In this document: positions 1-6,700 of the stretch, in pieces | Layout: each line of letters begins with the position of its first letter | How positions within the stretch are numbered: the stretch's first letter is position 1 | Source: Chloroflexota bacterium | Lineage (GTDB): Bacteria > Chloroflexota > Dehalococcoidia > SM23-28-2 > RBG-16-64-32 | NCBI GenBank assembly: GCA_022560365.1 | Contig: JADFTG010000056.1 | Location: 1-7,129, forward strand | DNA: 7,129 bases | Reading direction: 5' to 3' | Notes under the pieces: model-generated | The model's input: only the letters and a program-made list of their open reading frames with translations | Told to the model about the DNA's origin: nothing | The model's database searches: none | Position numbers and translations under genes: made by a program

Positions 1-890
1 GCGGCGGCGGCGTTTTCCGCGCGACCGATGGCCTCCGGGACGAGTTTGGTGAGGACCGCTGCATGGACACGCCGCTGGCCGAGGCGGCGATCGTCGGCGT
101 CTCGATCGGCGCCTCGATCAACGGGCTCCTGCCGGTCGCCGAAATCCAGTTCGCGGACTTCATCCACACGGCGTTCGATCAGATCGTGAGCGAGGCGGCG
201 CGGCTGCATTATCGCTCGAATGGTGCCTGGAGCTGCCCGATCACGGTGCGCACTCCGTACGGCGCCGGCATCCACGGCGGGCCATACCACTCGCAGTCGA
301 TCGAGGCGTTCTACGCGCACGTGCCGGGGCTGAAGGTGATCTGCGTCGCCAGCCCGTACGACGCGAAGGGCTTGCTGAAGTCGGCGATCCGCGATCCGAA
401 CCCAGTAATGTTCCTCGAGCACAAGAAGGCCTACCGGCTGTTCCGGGAGGAGGTGCCGGACGAGGACTACACGATCCCGATCGGCGTCGCCGCGACGAAG
501 CGCGAAGGGGACGACATGACGCTCGTCACGTACGGCCTGATGACGCGTTACTCGCTCGAAGCGGCGGACGTAGTCCGGGGCGACGACGGCACTTCGGTCG
601 AGGTGATCGACCTGCGCACGGTGTCTCCGTGGGACAAGGAGCGCGTGCTGGAGTCTGTGCGCAAGACGGGCAAAGCGCTGATCGTCTACGAGGACAACCT
701 CACTGGCGGCTTTGGCGCCGAGGTGGCGGCGACGATCGCCCAGGACGCGTTCGATTTCCTCGATGGGCCGGTCACGCGCATCGCTTCACCGGACGTGCCG
801 CTCACACCGTATTCGAGGATCCTGGAGGAGCACATCCTGCCGAACCCGGAGAAGATCGCCGACGGTATTCGTAAGCTGGCGGCGTTCTAG
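1..890 (+). CDS. 2-oxoacid dehydrogenase E1 component, beta subunit (5'-partial)
   Basis: This is the beta subunit of the thiamine-diphosphate-dependent E1 of a cytoplasmic 2-oxoacid dehydrogenase complex. E1 decarboxylates the oxoacid and passes the acyl group to lipoyl-E2. The frame is open from base 3, and the first codons read GGGVFRATDGLRDEFGEDR, the conserved E1-beta segment, so the gene starts upstream and ATG 63 is an internal Met. About 295 residues are visible, with perhaps 30 N-terminal residues missing. Visible family motifs, numbered from base 3, are DTPLAEAAIVG (22-32), HGGPYHSQSIEAF (91-103) and FLEHKKAYR (137-145). The C-terminal half (VIDLRTVSPWD, then VYEDNLTGGFGAEVA) is the transketolase C-terminal domain. 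The HSQS and EHKKAYR forms resemble branched-chain (Bkd) rather than pyruvate E1 beta, which is inference. E2 begins 3 nt after the stop. E1 alpha probably lies just upstream. Family identity is very secure; substrate is not. Confidence 0.95.
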   Translation, partial: GGGVFRATDGLRDEFGEDRCMDTPLAEAAIVGVSIGASINGLLPVAEIQFADFIHTAFDQIVSEAARLHYRSNGAWSCPITVRTPYGAGIHGGPYHSQSIEAFYAHVPGLKVICVASPYDAKGLLKSAIRDPNPVMFLEHKKAYRLFREEVPDEDYTIPIGVAATKREGDDMTLVTYGLMTRYSLEAADVVRGDDGTSVEVIDLRTVSPWDKERVLESVRKTGKALIVYEDNLTGGFGAEVAATIAQDAFDFLDGPVTRIASPDVPLTPYSRILEEHILPNPEKIADGIRKLAAF

Positions 891-893
891 CGC

Positions 894-2093
894 ATGCCGT
901 ACACGCTGACGCTACCCGAAGTTGGCGAGACGGTGACTGAGGGTACGATCGAGAAGTGGCTCAAGGCGCCGGGAGATAAGGTTGCGAAGTACGAGCCGAT
1001 CGTCGAGGTCAACACGGACAAAGTGAACGTTGAGCTGCCGTCGCCGGTCTCCGGAACGGTCGTTGAGATCCTTGTGGCGGAGGGCGAGACGGTGCCGATC
1101 GGCGCCGGTCTGTGCACGATCGACGAGGTGCCGGGCGAAACGCCGGCCGAGATCGCACCGGCCGCCCCGTCCGCAGAGCCGAAACCGGCGAAGGAGCTGG
1201 TCGCCGCCGCGCCGCGAGAGCGCGCCGATCGGGGCGGACCCGGCCGGGCGACACCGCGCGTGCGCAGGGTCGCCGAGGAGTTGGGCGTCGACCTGGCGCG
1301 CGTCGAGGGCTCGGGCCCGGGCGGGCGCATCCTCGAAGATGACGTGCGGGCGTCCGCGCAGGGCGCACCAGCCACCGTTGCTGAAGTCGGCGCGGATGAA
1401 GAGGCGATCCCCGTTTCGGGCATCCGGAGGACGATCGCCAGGCGCATGTCGGAGTCGGCGTTCACGGCGCCGCACGCGTGGCTGGTCGTTGAAGCGGACG
1501 TCACCGAGCTCGTGAAGCTGCGCGCAGACGAGCGCGACGCGTTCCGTGAGCGAACCGGCGTCGATCTGACGTATCTGCCGTTCGCGGCACACGCTGTGTC
1601 GCAGGCGTTGCCTGACCACCCGTACCTGAACGCGTCCTGGGCTGAGGATCAGATCCTGCTCAAGAAGCGCGTGAACCTGGGAGTGGCAGTGGCGACTGAT
1701 CGCGGTCTCCTCGTGCCGGTGGTCAAGGATGCCGACCGGCTGAGCGTGGCCGGCCTGGCGCTGGCGATGTCGGAGCTGGGCGGGAAAGCCCGCGACAAGA
1801 AGCTGCAACTCGACGACGTGCAGGGCGGGACGTTCACGCTGGACAACACCGGCGCCTTCGGCTCAATCGTTTCGATGCCTATCGTCAACCTGGGTCAGGC
1901 GGCGATCATCAGCCTGGAGATGATCACCAGGAGGCCGGTGGTAGTGGAAGAAGACGCGATCGCGGTGCGCGACGTCGTGAACCTCTGCCTTTCGTTCGAC
2001 CACCGCATCCTCGACGGCCACCAGGCGGGTGCGTTTCTGGGCGACGTGAAGTCGCGCCTGGAGGCGTTCGGGCCGGGCTCGGACCTCGAGTGA
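894..2093 (+). CDS. Dihydrolipoamide acyltransferase, E2 of a 2-oxoacid dehydrogenase complex
   Basis: E2 forms the core of the complex and moves the acyl group from E1 to coenzyme A on a swinging lipoyl arm. The 399 residues show the standard order. The N-terminal lipoyl domain spans about 2-78, with the lipoylated lysine probably K43 in VNTDKVNVELPSP. An Ala/Pro/Glu linker follows (about 80-117). The peripheral E1/E3-binding domain is at about 118-152 (ATPRVRRVAEELGVDLARV, then GSGPGGRILEDDV). The catalytic acyltransferase domain runs from about 172 to the end, with the active-site motif SFDHRILDG (H370, D374). There is only one lipoyl domain, as in branched-chain and many actinobacterial or Chloroflexota E2s. 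The ATG sits 3 nt after the E1 beta stop without a clear Shine-Dalgarno, which suggests translational coupling. Its stop overlaps the lipB start. Branched-chain acyl specificity is plausible from the E1 beta motifs, but pyruvate or 2-oxoglutarate cannot be excluded. Confidence 0.96.
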   Translation: MPYTLTLPEVGETVTEGTIEKWLKAPGDKVAKYEPIVEVNTDKVNVELPSPVSGTVVEILVAEGETVPIGAGLCTIDEVPGETPAEIAPAAPSAEPKPAKELVAAAPRERADRGGPGRATPRVRRVAEELGVDLARVEGSGPGGRILEDDVRASAQGAPATVAEVGADEEAIPVSGIRRTIARRMSESAFTAPHAWLVVEADVTELVKLRADERDAFRERTGVDLTYLPFAAHAVSQALPDHPYLNASWAEDQILLKKRVNLGVAVATDRGLLVPVVKDADRLSVAGLALAMSELGGKARDKKLQLDDVQGGTFTLDNTGAFGSIVSMPIVNLGQAAIISLEMITRRPVVVEEDAIAVRDVVNLCLSFDHRILDGHQAGAFLGDVKSRLEAFGPGSDLE

Positions 2094-2827
2094 TGGGCGG
2101 CGCCGCGGCCTATGATTACGCGTGGCTGGGACGGGTCGAGTACCTCGAAGCGTGGGAGTACCAGCGAGAGCTGGCGCGACGACGGGCGCGGGGCGATATC
2201 CCCGATACGATTCTGCTGCTTGAGCACCCGCCCGTGTTCACGACCGGCCGCCGTGGACCGGGAGCGAATCTGCGGTTGCCGGAGGAAGCTCTCGGCGCGC
2301 CGCTGATCGAGACCGACCGCGGAGGCGACATAACGTTTCACGGCCCCGGCCAGCTGATCGCCTATCCGATCGTCGATCTGCGCGCGTCCGCACTGTCCGT
2401 TGTGAACTACGTGCGGGCGCTTGAGGAGGCGGTCGTTCGGACTGTGCGGACGTACGGAATCGAAGCGCACACTGAGTGCGGCCTGACTGGCGTCTGGACG
2501 GGCGAAATGGGTTCGTCGGCCGAAAAGATCGCGGCGATCGGGGTGAGGGTTGGAAAGCCGGCTGGTCCTTCGGGCGGATGGGTGACGACGCACGGCCTTG
2601 CGCTCAACGTCACGGTGGATCTGGAGTGGTTCGGGCGCATCGTGCCGTGCGGGATTGGCGATCGCGGCGTGGCGTCGATCGAGTCGCTGACCGGAAAGAG
2701 GCCGCGTCTGGAGGACGTCGCCGAGGTGCTCAGTCAGGCGCTCGGGGACGTTCTGGGTCGAGACATCCGGGTAAGCAGATCACTGGTGCTGCCCGCCAAA
2801 CTATGCCCGCGCCCCGATGGGCTGTAG
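2093..2827 (+). CDS. lipB: Lipoyl(octanoyl) transferase LipB
   Basis: LipB moves octanoate from octanoyl-ACP to the lipoyl-domain lysine of E2 and related proteins. LipA then inserts sulfur to give lipoate. The family signature RGGDITFHGPGQLIAYP is at residues 77-93, with EKIAAIGVRV holding the catalytic Lys (about 145) and RIVPCGIGD holding the catalytic Cys (about 186), numbered from ATG 2093. A GTG at 2090 immediately precedes this ATG in frame, so either may be used. The ATG overlaps the E2 stop as TGATG, a classic termination-reinitiation arrangement, and there is no strong Shine-Dalgarno. The length (244 aa) is normal to slightly long. The segment between GVRV and WVTTHG is about 7 residues longer than the usual SRWVTMHG form and is Gly/Pro-rich. 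Lying directly behind its substrate protein E2, it probably lipoylates this complex. No lipA is visible in the window. Confidence 0.96.
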   Translation: MGGAAAYDYAWLGRVEYLEAWEYQRELARRRARGDIPDTILLLEHPPVFTTGRRGPGANLRLPEEALGAPLIETDRGGDITFHGPGQLIAYPIVDLRASALSVVNYVRALEEAVVRTVRTYGIEAHTECGLTGVWTGEMGSSAEKIAAIGVRVGKPAGPSGGWVTTHGLALNVTVDLEWFGRIVPCGIGDRGVASIESLTGKRPRLEDVAEVLSQALGDVLGRDIRVSRSLVLPAKLCPRPDGL

Positions 2828-2853
2828 GCTGGGGCACGGAACCTTCTCAGGGC

Positions 2854-2881
2854 TTGTGACGTCTATCACATGACATATGAC
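2854..2881 (+). promoter_or_regulatory. Possible sigma-70-type promoter for the ABC operon
   Basis: TTGTGA (2854-2859) and TATGAC (2876-2881), 16 nt apart, each match 4 of 6 bases of the -35 and -10 consensus. The -35 would overlap the CRP-like dyad. An alternative is a class II-like layout with the dyad centred 41.5 nt upstream of a start near 2904 and GATGAT (2892-2897, 4 of 6) as the -10. Both are weak matches. The main argument for a promoter here is position: this is the only intergenic gap, and it lies ahead of a functionally unrelated gene pair. Confidence 0.22.
2855..2870. promoter_or_regulatory. Perfect CRP-like operator dyad TGTGA-N6-TCACA
   Basis: TGTGA at 2855-2859 and TCACA at 2866-2870 form an exact inverted repeat with a 6-nt spacer (CGTCTA). 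These are the consensus half-sites and spacing bound by CRP-type members of the CRP/FNR regulator family. The dyad lies in the single real intergenic gap, between lipB and the ABC ATPase gene, about 90 nt ahead of the preferred GTG start. It does not extend beyond 5 bp per arm. Which protein binds it, and whether it activates or represses, is not visible from the sequence. Confidence 0.55.
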
Positions 2882-2935
2882 CTATGCGCAGGATGATGGC
2901 TTGCGATCCGAAGGCGATCAGCGCGGCCCGGTGCC

Positions 2936-2941
2936 AGGAGG
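2936..2941 (+). promoter_or_regulatory. Shine-Dalgarno AGGAGG deciding the ABC ATPase start
   Basis: AGGAGG at 2936-2941 is a full match to the anti-Shine-Dalgarno core and lies 10 nt ahead of GTG 2952. The in-frame ATG at 2877 has no comparable site. A second weaker option is AGGGG (2971-2975) ahead of GTG 2982. The AGGAGG site is the reason for preferring GTG 2952. Confidence 0.7.
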
Positions 2942-2951
2942 AGTTTCGCTC

Positions 2952-3713
2952 GTGACCACGGAATTGAAAGAGGGGATCGACGTGAAGGAGTCCACTGAGG
3001 CTCGTGGCGAGTCGATCATCAAGGCGATCGACGTCGTCAAGACGTACGACACGGGGCGCCTGAAGGTGAACGCACTGCGCGGCATCAATCTGCGGATCGG
3101 TGCCGGGGAAATGGTGGCGATCATGGGCCCCTCCGGTTGTGGCAAGACGACGCTGCTTAACTGCCTTTCCGGCCTGGATGTGCTCGACAGCGGGCAGGTA
3201 ATGGTCGAGGGTGTCGACCTGAGCACTATGTCTGACAATGCGAAGACGGAGCATCGTGCCGAGCGGATGGGCTTCATCTTCCAGTTCTACAACCTGCTGC
3301 CGGTGCTCTCGGCCGTCGAAAACGTCGAGCTGCCGCTGCTCGTCTCCGGCACGTCCGCCAGGGAAGCGAGGCGCAAATCGATGGATGCGCTCGAGGTCGT
3401 CAAGCTCGCCGGCTGGGCGACTCACAAGCCGGGCGAGCTCTCCGGCGGCCAGCGACAGCGTGTGACGATCGCGCGGGCTCTGGTCAACGATCCGGCGATC
3501 GTCTGGGGCGACGAACCGACGGGCGATCTGGACAGCACCAACGCCAGGGAGATCATGGACCTGATGGTCAGGCTGAACCAGGAGCACGGCCAGACGTTCG
3601 TTCTCGTGACGCACGCCGACGAGGTCGCGCAGCGGACGCAGCGGATCATCCGCATGCAGGACGGACAGATAACGAGCGACGAGGCGACTGCCCGGGCGCA
3701 GGCTGCGTCCTAG
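2952..3713 (+). CDS. ABC transporter ATP-binding protein, MacB/LolD-like
   Basis: This cytoplasmic ATPase subunit would power the FtsX-like permease encoded next. From GTG 2952 it is 253 residues, about the family's usual length plus a short charged N-terminal extension. All catalytic motifs are present: Walker [10 protein letters not shown] (59-67), Q-loop in [10 protein letters not shown] (Q111), signature LSGGQ (163-167), Walker [13 protein letters not shown] with catalytic Glu188, and switch His221 in VLVTHADE. The FQFYNLLP and DEPTGDLD forms are typical of the LolD/MacB/FtsE subfamily rather than importers. An in-frame ATG at 2877 would add 25 residues (Gly/Arg/Asp-rich, not family-like) but has no Shine-Dalgarno, and GTG 2982 is a further alternative. 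The gene ends 14 nt before the permease start, so the two almost certainly form an operon. A CRP-like dyad lies upstream. Substrate is not predictable. Confidence 0.95.
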   Translation: MTTELKEGIDVKESTEARGESIIKAIDVVKTYDTGRLKVNALRGINLRIGAGEMVAIMGPSGCGKTTLLNCLSGLDVLDSGQVMVEGVDLSTMSDNAKTEHRAERMGFIFQFYNLLPVLSAVENVELPLLVSGTSAREARRKSMDALEVVKLAGWATHKPGELSGGQRQRVTIARALVNDPAIVWGDEPTGDLDSTNAREIMDLMVRLNQEHGQTFVLVTHADEVAQRTQRIIRMQDGQITSDEATARAQAAS

Positions 3714-3714
3714 C

Positions 3715-3721
3715 GGAGGAG
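3715..3721 (+). promoter_or_regulatory. Shine-Dalgarno GGAGGAG of the permease gene
   Basis: GGAGGAG lies directly after the ATPase stop codon and 6 nt ahead of ATG 3728. It fixes the permease start there, and so includes an extra N-terminal membrane segment in the protein. Confidence 0.8.
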
Positions 3722-3727
3722 CGGACC

Positions 3728-6700
3728 ATGGATGAGATGTTCGGCCTCTCGATGAACCTGATCATGTTCGTCCTGCTGGGGCTGCTTGCGATCACGCTGG
3801 GTGCGATCCTGATCATCTTCATCCGCAATCGGATCGTTTTCCTGATGGGCCTGCGCAACATCCCACGCCGCGTCGCGCAGAGCACGCTGATCGTGATCGG
3901 GCTCATGCTGAGCACCGTGATCATCACCGCCGCATTCGCCTTCGGGGACACCGTCGACTACAGCATCACGAAGGCGACATACGATCTCTTCGGTCACGCG
4001 GATATCATTCTCGAAAGCGATACCGGCCCCGGTGATGAGGAGGACCGCGGCAGCGACGAGATATCGGGCGACGCTTACGAGGCGTTCCTCGCCGCCGCCG
4101 ACGCCTCACCCAGCCTCACGAACGTGGACGGCTACATGGGCCTGCTCTTTGAGCCAGTGCCGGTCATCAACGTCGAAACGGGTCTGAGTGAGCCCGACGT
4201 CCTGTTCACGGGGATCGACGCGGAGCGCACCGGCGCCTTTCCTGACGTCATCGACGCGGAAACGGGCGAATCACTTTCGGTTACCAACCTCGGTGCGAAC
4301 GAAGTCTACCTCAACGAGAGCGCTGCGGATGAGCTGAGGGCGGTGGCGGGTTCCGTGCTTACCGTCTTCGTCTCCAATGAGCCCCACGATTTCACGGTAC
4401 AGGCCATCGTCGAGGACAGGGCGTCGACTGGGGCCTTGAACCTGGCCTCGCCGGAAGGAATGGTGGCGAGCCTGGATGCTGTGCACGAGCTGTTCGGCAG
4501 CGACAACGTGTCGGCCATCGCCGTCTCAGTCAACGGCGGGGTCCGCGATACATTAGAGGCGTCGCCGGAGGCCGAGAGGCAGGTTCGTAACCTCGTCGGG
4601 GCCCAGGACATCTTGCTGCGAGTCACCGACACGAAGGCAGAGTCGGTAGATGAGGCGGAGGAGATCGGTAACTTCATGACGACGTTCTTCCTCCTTCTCG
4701 GCCTCTTCTCTATCGGCGCTGGCGTGCTGCTGATCGTGATGATCTTCGTCATGCTGGCGGCCGAGCGAAAGCCTGAGATGGGCATGGCGCGCGCCGTGGG
4801 CATGAAGCGGCAGCACCTCGTCGAGATGTTTGTGGCCGAGGGCACCGGCTACAACCTGGCTTCGGCGGTCGTGGGCGTCGGCATCGGGGTCGCCGTTGCC
4901 TTCGCGTTGACGACGGCGGCCTCTGCGGTATTTTCGTCGCTCGGCTTCACGTTCACGCCGCACGTGACGTTGCGGACGATCGTGATCTCGTACTGCCTCG
5001 GCGTCGTGCTGACTTTCCTCACCGTGACCTTCTCTTCGTGGCGCGTGTCGACGCTGAACATCGTCTCCGCGATCCGCGACACGCCGGAAGGTAACGTCGC
5101 CGATCCTGAATCCGGAACCGTGAGAGGTCTGGTACGGGCCGTTCTGAATGTCGCGGTCCTGATGACCGGAATCGGCCTGTTCATGTTGCTTCTCAAGGGC
5201 GAGATATTCGCTGCCCCCAGGGAACGTCGCGTGCCGCAACCCAAGGCTTCGATGTTCCCCTTCCCGGCTGGTGTGCTCGGATTCCCGATCTATCAGTTGA
5301 ACAGCCTGCTGGCTGAGCGCCGCCAGATCCCTGTCTGGCCGTCCGCTCTGTTCTTACCGGGTGTTGTCCTTGTCGGCGCAAGCGGTGTATTTGGCCTGCC
5401 TTCGTTTCTTTCCATCCTGGCGGTCGTCGCGGGGATCGCCGGTGTGTTCATTGCACTGGCGTACTTCATCGCTGTAGTCGTGTACCGGCTCACGCGCGAT
5501 CACCGGCCAGAAGCGCTGCCATGGTGGTTGATGGCTCCCGGAGCGATCCTCCCGGTTCCCATAGGCATGATAGCCGTAGGGCTCCAGAACCAGCGCACGC
5601 GCGTCAATTGGAGTATGGGCATCTGGACTCCGCTGATGATTAGCAGCGTCTTCCTGGTCATGCTGGGGCTACAGAGCGACACCGCATTCCCGTTCGCGCT
5701 CGGCGTTACGCTGATCACGGTGGGCGCTACCGTCTGCGCGACGTACTTCGGTGCGCCGGCCCGCCCTGCCTACACTGCGATGTCGCTGTTCCTGCTCCTT
5801 TTCTGGGGCTTCACTGCCGGGAACCGTCTGGAGTGGATCTTCGGCACGCTGGACGGCGACATCGAGATGTTCTTCCTGAGCGGCGTAGCGATGGTGATGG
5901 CCTCGACGTTCTTCATCATCTACAACCTGGACATTCTGCTGGCGTTCCTGTCGCGGGTCGGGGGTGCTTTCGGGTCGATCTTGCCGTCGCTGCGGACCGC
6001 TGTTGCATACCCGATGGCGAACCGTTTCCGTACTGGCATGACGCTGGCGATGATCTCGCTCGTCGTCTTCTCGCTGACGATGATGTCGGTGATGAACCTG
6101 AACTACGACAAGCTCTTCCTTCAGGACGAATCGCGGGGTGGCTGGGACGTTCAGGTCGTCGAGAACCCGAACAACCCGCTGCCGGGAGTCAAGCAAGCGC
6201 TCCAGCAGGGCGACAGCCCCGTCGCAGACCAGATCGCGGCGGAAGGGGCCATAGAGATCGCAGGCTTTGACACAACTGAGGTTCGCCAGGGTGCCGGGAC
6301 CTTCGACGAATATCCGGTCCGCGGCCTTACAAACAGCTTTATCGAGAGTGGTAGCGTGCCGATCGACAAGGTCGCCAACGGCTATGCGGACGCCGATGCC
6401 GTCTGGGAGGCGCTTCTGACCGAGCCTGACGCGGCGATCATCGACGGGTTCGCTATCCAGGGCGGGTTCAACCCGAACGAGTTCTCGATCAGCGGCATCG
6501 ACACGCGGGAAGATACGTTCGATCAGCAATTCATCACCGTCCGTGATTCGGGCTCGGGCGTTTCGCGGAGCCTCCGCGTGATTGGCGTTATCACGCTCGG
6601 TGCAAGCGCCAACTTCACGGGGATCTTCACAGGATCGGAGACGTTCCAGCTCATCTTCGGCCCGCCCGAGTTATCGATCCACTTCGTTGCGCTCACCAAC

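Noticed and set aside
1..12. GCG trinucleotide repeat at the left edge
   Set aside because: It encodes the conserved glycines of the E1-beta GGVFR segment, so codon usage explains it.
63..65. ATG 63 as the start of E1 beta
   Set aside because: The 20 codons upstream in the same frame encode conserved E1-beta sequence (GGVFR and EFGEDR), so this Met is internal and the gene is truncated by the window edge.
887..2593. Minus-strand and alternate plus-strand frames across E2 and lipB
   Set aside because: They overlap genes with full domain architecture and have Arg/Ser/Pro-rich composition typical of shifted reading of GC-rich DNA.
2805..2835. Possible terminator hairpin after lipB (GCCCC 2811-2815 with GGGGC 2831-2835, or GCCC 2805-2808 with GGGC 2819-2822)
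   Set aside because: The stems are only 4-5 bp, the longer one has a 15-nt loop overlapping the stop codon, and no T-tract follows. Such pairings are expected by chance in GC-rich DNA.
2847..3614. Minus-strand open frame of 255 codons opposite the ATPase gene
   Set aside because: The opposite strand encodes every ABC ATPase motif in order. The minus frame has no family resemblance and also runs over the regulatory gap.
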